NCBI RefSeq assembly: GCF_900115475.1
Contig: NZ_FOWP01000007.1
Coordinates: 1-64,000, forward strand
From: Ectopseudomonas composti
GTDB taxonomy: Bacteria; Pseudomonadota; Gammaproteobacteria; Pseudomonadales; Pseudomonadaceae
DNA length: 64,000 nt
Direction of reading: 5' to 3'
The position numbers were made by a program, and so were the translations under genes. Shown in pieces: positions 1 to 8,301 of the stretch. The notes below the pieces were generated by a model, which was not told where the DNA came from, did no database searches, and saw only the letters and a list, made by a program, of their open reading frames with translations. Position 1 is the first letter of the stretch. Every line of letters starts with the position of its first letter.

Positions 1-258
1 CCGCCCATAGAACGCTATCGGCCCAGCCCACGTAGCTACCCGGAACAACTGCCAACAATCGAGTACGAGCCGGGAGACCACGTGGTGAAGGTACGTCGGA
101 CCGGGCAGGTGTATTTCAAAGGGCTCAACGTCTTCGTCAGCGGAGGTTTATACGGGGAAAGGGTCGCCATCCGCCCCACCGCCGAAGATGACGTCTACGA
201 TGTGGTTTTCATCCGCAAAACGCTGCGTCAGATAGACCTGAGGCAACGGGCAACATGA
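1..258 (+). CDS. IS481-family transposase, C-terminal fragment
   Basis: An open frame enters from the window edge and gives 85 residues before TGA at 256-258. It begins PPIERYRPSPRSYPEQLP and has an acidic, aromatic C-terminal part. The RYxPSPRxYPExLP stretch followed by a beta-rich tail resembles the region after the DDE integrase core of IS481 transposases. The catalytic core lies upstream of the window, so activity cannot be judged. The frame is intact as far as it is visible. It is followed within 60 bases by the inverted-repeat-like IS end and then by the rpoH terminator. Confidence 0.65.
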   Translation, partial: PPIERYRPSPRSYPEQLPTIEYEPGDHVVKVRRTGQVYFKGLNVFVSGGLYGERVAIRPTAEDDVYDVVFIRKTLRQIDLRQRAT

Positions 259-316
259 TCATCAACCTGTTACCCATGTCCCCCGACAGGTGTTTACCAT
301 GTCCCCCGGCTGAACA
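1..316 (+). mobile_element. Right end of an IS481-type insertion sequence (partial)
   Basis: The window opens inside a transposase reading frame that stops at 258. Past the stop, the motif ACCATGTCCC or ACCCATGTCC occurs twice (near 271 and 296) and the segment ends with GGCTGAACA at 308-316. This double GGGGACATGG-type terminal repeat is what I remember from IS481-family ends. The left end lies outside the window, so element length and target duplication cannot be seen. The outer boundary is an estimate. Confidence 0.6.
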
Positions 317-351
317 CCATGCACACCACCGGCAATCCGCATGAACAGGCA

Positions 352-371
352 GTGCGCATGGCGCACCCTAC
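352..371. repeat. Half copy of the GTAGGGTGCGCC intergenic palindrome family
   Basis: GTGCGCATGGCGCACCCTAC is the right-hand arm of the same element found complete at 12275-12336 and, more degenerate, at 23341-23427 and 56082-56160. Here only one arm is present, between the IS end and the rpoH terminator. Confidence 0.55.
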
Positions 372-399
372 GGGGCTGGCGGCCCTACTCCACAGGCAC

Positions 400-428
400 A
401 AAAAAGCCGCACCTGGGTGCGGCTTTTT
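400..428 (-). terminator. Rho-independent terminator of rpoH
   Basis: GCCGCACC-TG-GGTGCGGC (406-423) is a perfect 8-bp stem flanked by A-rich sequence on the left and T-rich sequence on the right, so it can work in both directions. It lies 14 bases beyond the rpoH stop codon. Confidence 0.85.
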
Positions 429-441
429 CTTCTGCGGCGAA

Positions 442-1296
442 TCAGGCGGCGATGCAGCCCTTGAGCTTGTTCATCGCGTTCTTCTCGAGCTGACGAATAC
501 GCTCGGCAGACACGTTGTACTTGGCGGCCAGATCGTGCAGCGTCGCCTTCTCCTCGGCCAACCAGCGCTGGTGGAGGATATCGCGACTGCGCTCGTCCAG
601 GCTTTCCAGCGCTTCGTGCAGGTTGCTGCTGGAACTGTCGCTCCAGTCGGCATCCTCGAGCTGACGAGCCGGGTCGTAACGATGGTCTTCCAGGTAATGC
701 GCAGGCGACTGGAAGGCGCTGTCGTCGTCGGCATCGGCTGCCGGGTCGAAGGCCATGTCCTGGCCAGTCAAGCGACTTTCCATCTCGCGCACTTCGTGCG
801 GTTCGACGCCCAGGCTGGCAGCCACGGCGGTCACTTCGTCGTTGTTCAGCCAGGCCAGACGCTTCTTCTGGCTGCGCAGGTTGAAGAACAGTTTGCGCTG
901 CGCCTTGGTGGTGGCCACTTTGACGATGCGCCAGTTCTTCAGGATGAACTCGTGGATTTCCGCACGAATCCAGTGCACGGCGAAGGACACCAGACGCACA
1001 CCCATTTCCGGGTTGAAGCGCTTGACTGCCTTCATCAGGCCAACGTTGCCTTCTTGGATCAGGTCGGCCTGGGCCAGACCATAGCCGGAGTAGCTACGGG
1101 CGATATGCACCACGAAACGCAGGTGAGCCAGCACCATCTGGCGGGCGGCCTCGAGGTCCTGCTGGTAGTAGAGATTTTCGGCCAGTTCACGCTCCTGCTC
1201 GGGAGTCAGCAGCGGGATGCTGTTGACCGCATGCACGTATGCTTCCAGGTTGGCGCCTGGAACCAGAGCATGAACAGGTTGCAAGGAAGTGGACAT
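442..1296 (-). CDS. rpoH: RNA polymerase sigma factor RpoH (sigma-32)
   Basis: The 284-residue product is the heat-shock sigma factor, which directs RNA polymerase to chaperone and protease promoters. The start [14 protein letters not shown] was chosen because a strong GGAGG lies 8-12 bases upstream and the length equals that of other RpoH proteins; a longer frame to 1395 has no such site. The sigma-70 region 2 core ([17 protein letters not shown], about residues 78-94) is followed by the RpoH box QRKLFFNLR at 133-141, which is diagnostic for sigma-32 and is linked to core binding and FtsH turnover. Region 4 helix-turn-helix residues are near the C-terminus. It is transcribed alone, towards the terminator at 400-428. 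A perfect DnaA box lies upstream. Confidence 0.97.
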   Translation of the reverse strand: MSTSLQPVHALVPGANLEAYVHAVNSIPLLTPEQERELAENLYYQQDLEAARQMVLAHLRFVVHIARSYSGYGLAQADLIQEGNVGLMKAVKRFNPEMGVRLVSFAVHWIRAEIHEFILKNWRIVKVATTKAQRKLFFNLRSQKKRLAWLNNDEVTAVAASLGVEPHEVREMESRLTGQDMAFDPAADADDDSAFQSPAHYLEDHRYDPARQLEDADWSDSSSSNLHEALESLDERSRDILHQRWLAEEKATLHDLAAKYNVSAERIRQLEKNAMNKLKGCIAA

Positions 1297-1356
1297 TCGA
1301 ATCCTCCGATTCACAAAACTCGTGCAGTGTAGCACTGCGCTATCTGATGCAGAGCC

Positions 1357-1365
1357 TGTGGATAA
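1357..1365 (-). promoter_or_regulatory. DnaA box upstream of rpoH
   Basis: TGTGGATAA on the plus strand is TTATCCACA on the rpoH strand, a perfect DnaA consensus 9-mer about 60 bases upstream of the start codon. In E. coli DnaA binds the rpoH promoter region and represses it. That it acts the same way here is inference. A single 9-mer could occur by chance. Confidence 0.5.
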
Positions 1366-1439
1366 GTTCCTGCCCAGATAGTCAATATCAACCAAAACAA
1401 TAATGCGTCAGCTGGCGTTCAGCCTCGCTGACCAACGCC

Positions 1440-2456
1440 TCAGCGGGGCGCCAGTTCATTGAGATGACGCGCCACCGCCAGCCAGGCGCCAATATAGCCC
1501 AACAGCACGGCGCCGAGCAGCAGCGAAAAACCGTCGGAAGAAGGTACGCCACCTAACGCGAAATCGCTACCGTAAAGGCCGGCCAAACGTACTACAGCAT
1601 CGTTCAGCCAATCCAGTCCGAAGGCCAGCAGCAGCCAGGCGAAAATGCCCGCACCGAAGCCGTACAACGCGCCCATATAAAGGAAGGGACGACGCACGTA
1701 GCCATCGGTTCCGCCCACCAGCTTGATCACCTCGATCTCGGCGCGACGGTTCTCGATGTGCAGGCGGATGGTGTTGCCGATCACCAGCAGCAGCGCCAGG
1801 ATCAGCAACAGGCTGAGGCCGAAGACGAAGCGGTCACCCAGCTTGAGGATCGCGGTCAGACGCTCGACCCAGACCAGATCGAGCTGTGCCTGCTCCACCT
1901 TGGGCAGCTCCGCCAGACGCTGACGCAGGGCTTCAAGCTTGACCTTGTCGACTTCCTTGGGCGTCACCAGGACCACGCCCGGCAGCGGGTTTTCCGGCAA
2001 TTCCTTCAGCGCCTGGCCGAGGCCGGACAGCTGCTGGAACTCTTCCAGCGCCTGCTCGCGGCTGATCCACTCGGCGTCAGCTACGTCATCCATCGCCGCG
2101 ATCTGCTCGCGCAGCGCCTGGCCGTCACGCTCGCCGGCGGACATGTCGAGGAACAGGGAAATCTGCGCCGCACGCTGCCAGGAGCCACCGAGCTTCTCGA
2201 CGTTGTCCAGCAGCAGCGACAGGCCCATGGGCAGGCTTAGCGCCACGGCCATCACCAAGCAGGTGAAGAAGCTGCCGACGGGCTGCCGCGCCAGACGGCG
2301 CAGGCTGTCGACCAAACTGGCGCGATGGCTTTCCAGCCAGGCGTTGAGCAGGGTACGAAAATCCGGCTCGTCCGCAGGGCCGTCGACCACTTTGTTGCGC
2401 GGCGCCGCGCCAACCCGTTCGGCCGGTTGCGGCGTGGGCATCTTCGATGCGCTCAT
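1440..2456 (-). CDS. ftsX: Cell division ABC transporter permease-like protein FtsX
   Basis: The 338-residue integral membrane partner of FtsE. FtsEX sits at the division septum and, in E. coli, activates peptidoglycan amidases through EnvC; it does not seem to transport a substrate. An N-terminal cytoplasmic extension of about 65 residues precedes the first membrane helix. A large periplasmic loop follows (about 90-210), then three more helices near residues 212-235, 255-280 and 310-330. This is the usual FtsX topology. The start codon overlaps the ftsE stop by one base (TGATG), so the two are translationally coupled. The order ftsY-ftsE-ftsX is the standard gammaproteobacterial operon. Confidence 0.96.
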   Translation of the reverse strand: MSASKMPTPQPAERVGAAPRNKVVDGPADEPDFRTLLNAWLESHRASLVDSLRRLARQPVGSFFTCLVMAVALSLPMGLSLLLDNVEKLGGSWQRAAQISLFLDMSAGERDGQALREQIAAMDDVADAEWISREQALEEFQQLSGLGQALKELPENPLPGVVLVTPKEVDKVKLEALRQRLAELPKVEQAQLDLVWVERLTAILKLGDRFVFGLSLLLILALLLVIGNTIRLHIENRRAEIEVIKLVGGTDGYVRRPFLYMGALYGFGAGIFAWLLLAFGLDWLNDAVVRLAGLYGSDFALGGVPSSDGFSLLLGAVLLGYIGAWLAVARHLNELAPR

Positions 2457-3124
2457 CAGGCAGCCTCCCCATCACCGATCAGGCGGCCACGTTGCAGAGT
2501 GAGCATGCGCTGGCGCATGCGCGCGATCAGCGCCAGATCGTGGCTGGCGATCAGCACCGTGGTGCCCAACTGGTTGATGTCTTCGAACACGCCCATGATC
2601 TCGGCAGCCAGGCGCGGATCGAGGTTACCGGTGGGCTCGTCCGCCAGCAGCAGGGCCGGCCGGTGGACGATGGCGCGGGCGATGCCGACGCGCTGTTGCT
2701 GGCCGGTGGACAGGTCGCCAGGCGACTGCGCCGCCTTGTCGCTGAGGCTGACCCGCTCCAGTGCGGCGCCAACCCGTTTGGCGATCTCCGGCTTGGACAG
2801 GCCAAGGATCTGCAGCGGCAGCGCGACGTTGTCGAATACTGTGCGGTCGAACAGCAGTTGGTGATTCTGGAACACCACGCCGATCTGCCGGCGCAGGAAA
2901 GGAATCTGCGCATTGGTGATGGTCGACAGGTCCTGCCCGGCCAGCAGCAACTTGCCGCTGGTGGGCCGCTCCATCGCCAGCAGCAGGCGCAGCAGCGTGC
3001 TCTTGCCGGCACCGGAGTGACCGGTGACGAAGAGGAATTCGCCGGGGCGAACGCGGAAACTCAGCTCGTGCAGCCCGACATGGCCATTGGGGTAACGCTT
3101 GGCGACCTGCTCGAATCGGATCAT
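2456..3124 (-). CDS. ftsE: Cell division ATP-binding protein FtsE
   Basis: A 222-residue ABC ATPase that pairs with FtsX. Walker A is GHSGAGKS at residues 35-42. The signature is LSTGQQQRVGIARA, with the canonical S-G-G replaced by S-T-G as is common in FtsE, and Walker B is LLLADEPTGNLD. The start ATG overlaps the ftsY stop as ATGA, and the stop overlaps the ftsX start. The protein has no membrane segment. ATP hydrolysis is thought to drive a conformational change of FtsX during septal cell-wall splitting. Confidence 0.97.
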   Translation of the reverse strand: MIRFEQVAKRYPNGHVGLHELSFRVRPGEFLFVTGHSGAGKSTLLRLLLAMERPTSGKLLLAGQDLSTITNAQIPFLRRQIGVVFQNHQLLFDRTVFDNVALPLQILGLSKPEIAKRVGAALERVSLSDKAAQSPGDLSTGQQQRVGIARAIVHRPALLLADEPTGNLDPRLAAEIMGVFEDINQLGTTVLIASHDLALIARMRQRMLTLQRGRLIGDGEAA

Positions 3125-4455
3125 GCCCGCTCGCGCTCCTCGAAGAGTGCCTGAACGAAAGCCTGCGCCTCGAACGGCCGCAGGTCATCGATTCCTTCAC
3201 CCACGCCGATATAGCGAATCGGCAGGCCGAACTGCTTGGCCAGGGCGAAGATGACGCCGCCCTTGGCGGTGCCGTCGAGTTTGGTCAGCGCCAAACCGGT
3301 GAGGTTCACCGTCTGATCGAATTGCTTAGCCTGGCTGATCGCGTTCTGGCCAGTGCCAGCGTCGAGCACCAGCAGCACTTCGTGCGGCGCGGTATCGTCC
3401 AGCTTGCCGATCACCCGACGGACCTTTTTCAGCTCTTCCATCAGGTTGTCTTTGGTGTGCAGGCGCCCGGCGGTGTCAGCGATCAGCACGTCGATGCCGC
3501 GTGACTTGGCGGCCTGCACCGCATCGAAGATCACCGAGGCCGAATCGGCGCCGGTGTGCTGGGCGATCACTGCGATGTTGTTGCGCTCGCCCCAGACCTG
3601 CAGCTGCTCAACGGCAGCGGCGCGGAAGGTGTCACCCGCGGCGAGCATGACCTTCTTGCCTTCGAGCTGCAGCTTCTTGGCCAGCTTGCCGATGGTGGTG
3701 GTCTTGCCCACGCCGTTCACGCCCACGACGAGAATCACGTAAGGCTGCTTGGCGGCATCGATGACCAACGGCTGCTCGACCGGCTTGAGCAGGGTGACCA
3801 GCTCTTCCTGCAGCGCCTTGTACAGCGCACCGCTGTCGGCCAGCTCCTTGCGCGCCACGCGCTTGGTCAGGTTGCCGATGATCGCGGTGGTCGCCTCGAC
3901 GCCGACGTCGGCGGTCAGCAGGCGGGTTTCCAGATCGTCGAGCAGGTCGTCGTCGATAGCCTTCTTGCCGAGGAACAGGCTGGCCATGCCCTCGCCCAGG
4001 CTGGCGCTGGTCTTGGACAGCCCCTGCTTGAGGCGGGCGAAGAAACCGGGCCGCTCCTGGGTGGCAGGCACGTCGACCGGAGCCGGCTGCGTCACCAGCG
4101 GCGCGGGCGCAACCTCGGCGCTGGGTTCAGGTACTACAACCGGCGGTTCGGCGGCAACCGGGCTGGCCACCAGCGGCGCTTCGACGACAGGCTCAGGCTG
4201 GACCGGCTGCACGGGAGCCGCCACGTCAGGCCCGACGGTCGATACGCTCGCCGGAGCCTGCTCGGACACAGGCGGCTCGGCAGGTACCTGAGCGGCCTCA
4301 GGCTGCTCGACAGGCGCAGGCAGAGCCGGCTCGGCAGCCGTCTCTGCGGGCTTCTTGCGCCACCAGTTGAACAGGGATTTCTTTTCTTCGGTCACAGGCG
4401 GGGTCTGCGCGCCAGCCTCGGCCGGCGACTTCTTGTCGTCATTGGAACCAAACAT
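3121..4455 (-). CDS. ftsY: Signal recognition particle receptor FtsY
   Basis: A 444-residue GTPase that docks SRP-ribosome complexes on the inner membrane. The first ~150 residues are an acidic, proline- and alanine-rich extension like the A domain of other FtsY proteins. The NG domain follows: an N-domain helical bundle, the G1 motif GVNGVGKTTTIGKLA, the DTAGR motif and TKLDGTAKGG. I start at MFGSNDDKK, which is the usual FtsY N-terminus; the six upstream residues in the same frame look non-coding. It is first in the ftsY-ftsE-ftsX operon and diverges from the M16 peptidase gene at 4598. Confidence 0.96.
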   Translation of the reverse strand: MFGSNDDKKSPAEAGAQTPPVTEEKKSLFNWWRKKPAETAAEPALPAPVEQPEAAQVPAEPPVSEQAPASVSTVGPDVAAPVQPVQPEPVVEAPLVASPVAAEPPVVVPEPSAEVAPAPLVTQPAPVDVPATQERPGFFARLKQGLSKTSASLGEGMASLFLGKKAIDDDLLDDLETRLLTADVGVEATTAIIGNLTKRVARKELADSGALYKALQEELVTLLKPVEQPLVIDAAKQPYVILVVGVNGVGKTTTIGKLAKKLQLEGKKVMLAAGDTFRAAAVEQLQVWGERNNIAVIAQHTGADSASVIFDAVQAAKSRGIDVLIADTAGRLHTKDNLMEELKKVRRVIGKLDDTAPHEVLLVLDAGTGQNAISQAKQFDQTVNLTGLALTKLDGTAKGGVIFALAKQFGLPIRYIGVGEGIDDLRPFEAQAFVQALFEERERA

Positions 4456-4597
4456 GGGTCGCTTGCATCTCAAGGGAGCGTTCGCTTATGGGCTGCAAAG
4501 CCTTGCCGCGCCGCCCCGGAAAAGGATGGGGTATCCTAGCACCTCTTCGCCCGCCGGCGGTACGACCGCCCAGGCTATCCGACAGGTCAGACTTTCG

Positions 4598-5971
4598 ATG
4601 AATGCCATTGCCCGCCGCTCCCTCGGCCTGCTGTTCGGCGCACTCTGCGTGCCACTTGCGGCCTTCGCTTCTCCCGCTCAACCCACCCACGAATTCAAAC
4701 TGGACAACGGCCTCAAGGTCATCGTCCGCGAGGATCACCGTGCCCCCGTGGTGGTGTCCCAGCTCTGGTACAAGGTCGGCTCCAGTTACGAGACGCCCGG
4801 TTCCACCGGTCTGTCCCACGCACTGGAACACATGATGTTCAAGGGCAGCCGAAAATTCGGCCCCGGCGAAGCCTCACGCATCCTGCGTGAGCTGGGCGCC
4901 GAGGAAAATGCCTTCACCAGCGACGACTACACCGCCTACTACCAGGTACTGGCCAGTGACCGCCTGGGCGTCGCCCTGGAGCTGGAAGCCGACCGCCTCG
5001 CCAGTCTGACGCTGCCGGCCGACGAGTTCAGCAAGGAAATCGAGGTAATCAAGGAAGAGCGCCGTCTGCGCACCGACGACCGTCCGTCCTCGCTGGCCTA
5101 TGAACGCTTCAAGGCCATGGCCTACCCGGCCAGCGGCTACAACATTCCCACCATCGGCTGGATGGCCGACCTTGAGCGCATGCACATCGATGAACTGCGC
5201 GCCTGGTACAAGAAGTGGTACGCGCCGAATAACGCCACCCTGGTGGTGGTCGGCGACGTGACCGTGGACGAGGTCAAGACCCAGGTACAACGCTACTTCG
5301 GCGACATCCCGAGCCGCGAGGTGCCGACCGCCAAGCTGCCGCTGGAGCTGGCCGCACCGGGCGAGCGGCGCATCACGCTGCACCTCAAGACCCAGTTGCC
5401 GAGCCTGATCATGGGCTTCAACGTGCCGGGCCTGGCCACCGCCGAAACACCGCGCCAGGTCTACGCCCTGCGTCTGGCCGCGGCCCTGCTCGACGGCGGC
5501 TACAGCGCACGCCTGTCCACCCGCCTGGAGCGTGGCGAAGAGCTCGTTTCCGGCGCCAGCGCCTGGTACAACGCCTTCAGCCGCGGCGACAGCCTGTTCA
5601 TTCTCTCGGCCACGCCCAACGTGCAGAAGGGCAAGACCCTGGAGCAGGCCGAGGCCGGCCTCTGGCGCGAGCTGGAGGAACTGAAGAAGGCTCCGCCGTC
5701 TGCTGCCGAACTGGCACGCGTACGCGCCCAGGTCATCGCCGGCCTGGTATTCGAACGCGACTCGATCACCAGCCAGGCCACCAGCATCGGCCAACTGGAA
5801 ACCGTCGGCCTGTCCTGGAAACTGACCGATCAGGAACTGAACGAACTGCAAGCCGTGACCCCAGCCGACATCCAGCAAGCTGCTCGCACCTTCTTCGTTC
5901 GCGACCGACTGAGCGTCGCCCACGTACTGCCCGAAGAGTCCCGTCATGAGGAGTCCCGCCATGAAGACTGA
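4598..5971 (+). CDS. M16 family zinc metallopeptidase (catalytic partner)
   Basis: A 457-residue secreted peptidase of the pitrilysin/insulinase superfamily. It has a Sec signal peptide (about residues 1-25, cleavage after AAFA). The inverted zinc motif HxxEH is H74-A-L-E77-H78, with the downstream acidic ligand region ELEADRL about 75 residues later. M16 N- and C-terminal half domains are both present. The start was chosen at the ATG giving a clean signal peptide; the longer frame upstream runs into the ftsY leader. The next gene encodes an M16 protein without the zinc motif and overlaps by 11 bases, so the two likely form a periplasmic heterodimer. The substrate is unknown. Confidence 0.9.
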   Translation: MNAIARRSLGLLFGALCVPLAAFASPAQPTHEFKLDNGLKVIVREDHRAPVVVSQLWYKVGSSYETPGSTGLSHALEHMMFKGSRKFGPGEASRILRELGAEENAFTSDDYTAYYQVLASDRLGVALELEADRLASLTLPADEFSKEIEVIKEERRLRTDDRPSSLAYERFKAMAYPASGYNIPTIGWMADLERMHIDELRAWYKKWYAPNNATLVVVGDVTVDEVKTQVQRYFGDIPSREVPTAKLPLELAAPGERRITLHLKTQLPSLIMGFNVPGLATAETPRQVYALRLAAALLDGGYSARLSTRLERGEELVSGASAWYNAFSRGDSLFILSATPNVQKGKTLEQAEAGLWRELEELKKAPPSAAELARVRAQVIAGLVFERDSITSQATSIGQLETVGLSWKLTDQELNELQAVTPADIQQAARTFFVRDRLSVAHVLPEESRHEESRHED

Positions 5972-7421
5972 GCACCGCCGCCTGGGCCTGCTCGGCCTGG
6001 TCCTGTCCAGCGCACTGCTGCTGGGCGCCTGCGCCAACCTCACTGACAAGGCCCCGACGGGCGATGCCGCCAAGCTGCGGTCACTGGCTGCGCTCGACGG
6101 CAAGGCACCGACCCGCCGTACCCTGGAGATCCAGACTTGGAACACCGCGCAAGGCGCCAAGGTGCTGTTCGTCGAAGCCCACGAGCTGCCGATGTTCGAC
6201 CTGCGCCTGACCTTCGCCGCCGGCAGCAGCCAGGACGACGGCGTGCCGGGCCTGGCCACCCTGACCAACGCCATGCTCAACGAGGGCGTGCCGGGCAAGG
6301 ACGTTGGCGCCATCGCCGCCGGCTTCGAGGGCCTCGGCGCCGAATTCGGCAACGGTGCCTACCGCGACATGGCCGTGGCCAGCCTGCGCAGCCTCAGCGC
6401 CCAGGAGCAGCGCGAGCCAGCACTGGCGCTGTTCGCCGAGGTGCTGGGCAAGCCCACCTTCCCCGCCGACTCGCTGGCGCGGATCAAGAACCAACTGCTC
6501 GCCGGCTTCGAATTCCAGAAGCAGAACCCGGGCAAGCTGGCCAGCCTGGAGCTGTTCGAGCGCCTGTACGGCCAGCACCCCTACGCCCACCCGAGTGACG
6601 GCAGCGTGCAGTCGATCCCGGCCATCAGCCGCCAACAGCTGCAGGCTTTCCATGCGCGCGCTTACAGCGCCGGCAACGCGGTGATCGCTCTGGTGGGTGA
6701 CCTGTCGCGCGCCGAGGCCGAGGCCATCGCCAACCGCGTTTCCGCCGCTCTACCGAAAGGCCCGGCACTGGCGAAGATCGCCCAGCCGCAAACGCCGAAA
6801 CCCGGTGCCAGCCATATCGAATACCCGTCCAACCAGACCCACCTGATGCTCGCCCAGCTCGGCATCGACCGCAACGACCCGGACTATGCCGCGCTGTACC
6901 TGGGCAACCAGATCTTCGGTGGTGGCGGTTTCGGCACGCGCCTGATGAGCGAAGTGCGTGAGAAGCGTGGCCTGACCTACGGTGTTTACTCCGGTTTCAG
7001 CGCCATGCAGGCCCGCGGCCCGTTCATGATCAACCTGCAGACCCGCGCCGAGCTAAGCGAAGGCACCCTGGCACTGGTCAAACAGCTGCTGGCTGACTAC
7101 CTGCGCGATGGCCCGACCCAGCAGGAGCTGGACAACGCCAAACGCGAGCTGGCCGGTAGTTTCCCGCTGTCGACCGCGAGCAATGCCGATATCGTCGGCC
7201 AGTTGGCATCGATGGGCTTCTATGACCTGCCGCTGAGCTACCTGGACGACTTCATGCGTGATGTGCAGAACCTCACCACCGAACAGGTGAAAGCAGCAAT
7301 GGCCAAGCACCTCGCCCCCGAGGCGCTGGTGGTGGTCACCGCCGGTCCGACGGTGGCGCAGAAGGAACTGCCACCGCCCACCGACCGCCCGGCCGAGCTG
7401 CCCAGCACGGTGCCACATTGA
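5961..7421 (+). CDS. M16 family peptidase-like lipoprotein (non-catalytic partner)
   Basis: A 486-residue M16-fold protein. The N-terminus is a lipoprotein signal with lipobox LLGAC, placing Cys24 as the lipidated residue, so the protein should be membrane-anchored in the periplasm. The position where HxxEH should occur reads as an ordinary helix (LATLTNAMLNEG), so it cannot bind zinc the usual way. The C-terminal half keeps the R-Y pair region (REKRGLTYGVYSGF) typical of the substrate-binding half. I chose the ATG at 5961, with GAGGAG 9-14 bases upstream, which overlaps the end of the catalytic partner. Pairing of one active and one inactive M16 subunit is common in this superfamily. Confidence 0.88.
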   Translation: MKTEHRRLGLLGLVLSSALLLGACANLTDKAPTGDAAKLRSLAALDGKAPTRRTLEIQTWNTAQGAKVLFVEAHELPMFDLRLTFAAGSSQDDGVPGLATLTNAMLNEGVPGKDVGAIAAGFEGLGAEFGNGAYRDMAVASLRSLSAQEQREPALALFAEVLGKPTFPADSLARIKNQLLAGFEFQKQNPGKLASLELFERLYGQHPYAHPSDGSVQSIPAISRQQLQAFHARAYSAGNAVIALVGDLSRAEAEAIANRVSAALPKGPALAKIAQPQTPKPGASHIEYPSNQTHLMLAQLGIDRNDPDYAALYLGNQIFGGGGFGTRLMSEVREKRGLTYGVYSGFSAMQARGPFMINLQTRAELSEGTLALVKQLLADYLRDGPTQQELDNAKRELAGSFPLSTASNADIVGQLASMGFYDLPLSYLDDFMRDVQNLTTEQVKAAMAKHLAPEALVVVTAGPTVAQKELPPPTDRPAELPSTVPH

Positions 7422-8023
7422 TGCGCGGTCGCACCCCACAGAAAGACGCCGCAGGCAAAGCCCACGGCGGCCAGGGCCAACTGCGCATCATCGGCGGGCA
7501 GTGGCGCTCGCGACGCTTCGCCTTCCCTGACGGACCGGGCCTGCGCCCAACCCCGGACCGGGTACGCGAGACGCTGTTCAACTGGCTGGCGCCCTATGTC
7601 GAGGGCGCCCACGTACTCGACCCCTTCGCCGGCAGCGGCGCACTGCTGCTCGAAGCGCTGTCGCGCGGCGCTGCCAGCGGCCTGGCCTGTGACCTCAACC
7701 CGGCGTCGGTAAGCGCGCTGCGCGATCACCTGGCGACCCTGCAATGCAACGAGGGCGAGATTCAGCTCGGCGATGCTCTGCAACTGCTGGCCCGCCCGGC
7801 ACCGCGGCGCTTCGATATCGCTCTGCTCGACCCGCCCTTCCACAAGGACCTGCTGCAGAACGCCTGCAACCTGCTGGAAACGCAGGGCTGGCTGAGCGAC
7901 GACGCCTGGGTCTATACCGAAAGCGAAACCGCGCCCTCGACCCTAGGCCTGCCCGGCAACTGGCGCCTACATCGCGAGAAGCACACCGGCCAGGTGCACT
8001 ACGCGCTGTGGCAGCGTGGATGA
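7421..8023 (+). CDS. rsmD: 16S rRNA (guanine(966)-N(2))-methyltransferase RsmD
   Basis: A 200-residue SAM-dependent methyltransferase that, in E. coli, modifies G966 of 16S rRNA in the assembling small subunit. The SAM-binding motif is DPFAGSGALLLEALSRGA and the catalytic motif is LLDPPF, as in N2-guanine/N6-adenine enzymes. The N-terminal RIIGGQWRSRRFAFP stretch and RPTPDRVRETLFNWL are typical of RsmD. The ATG overlaps the preceding stop codon by one base, and the stop overlaps the next small gene as ATGA, giving a tightly coupled run of four genes. Confidence 0.95.
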   Translation: MRGRTPQKDAAGKAHGGQGQLRIIGGQWRSRRFAFPDGPGLRPTPDRVRETLFNWLAPYVEGAHVLDPFAGSGALLLEALSRGAASGLACDLNPASVSALRDHLATLQCNEGEIQLGDALQLLARPAPRRFDIALLDPPFHKDLLQNACNLLETQGWLSDDAWVYTESETAPSTLGLPGNWRLHREKHTGQVHYALWQRG

Positions 8024-8238
8024 AGGACTTCATCTACGCCCACCTGCCCTACCTGCTGCTGATCGTATTGGCGCTGCCGGTGCTGCTCAGCCAGCAGGAA
8101 ATTGCACTCAACCTGCAACGCGCGATACCGCACAATCCCAATGTCGGTATCGTCATCGGGCTCACCAATCAGCGTATTGTCGCCCTGCTGGTATTGGCCT
8201 GGTGCGCTTGGCGCATACTGCGCAAGCGTCGACGCTGA
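8020..8238 (+). CDS. Small membrane protein of unknown function
   Basis: A 72-residue protein with two predicted membrane helices (about residues 8-24 and 48-66) and a basic C-terminus (RKRRR). The first helix is followed by a short loop rich in Asn, Gln and Pro. I do not recognise a family with certainty. Its ATG overlaps the rsmD stop as ATGA, so translation is coupled to rsmD. From memory a small hypothetical gene sits at the same place in P. aeruginosa, which supports it being real. Confidence 0.7.
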   Translation: MKDFIYAHLPYLLLIVLALPVLLSQQEIALNLQRAIPHNPNVGIVIGLTNQRIVALLVLAWCAWRILRKRRR

Positions 8239-8301
8239 AGCGCGTGGCCTGGCACCGCCTGCGACCAATCCAGGCCACTTAACTCACCGACCAGAATACC
8301 C

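Noticed and set aside
319..1332. 337-codon open frame on the plus strand
   Set aside because: It is antisense to rpoH, which has the RpoH box and a strong ribosome-binding site.
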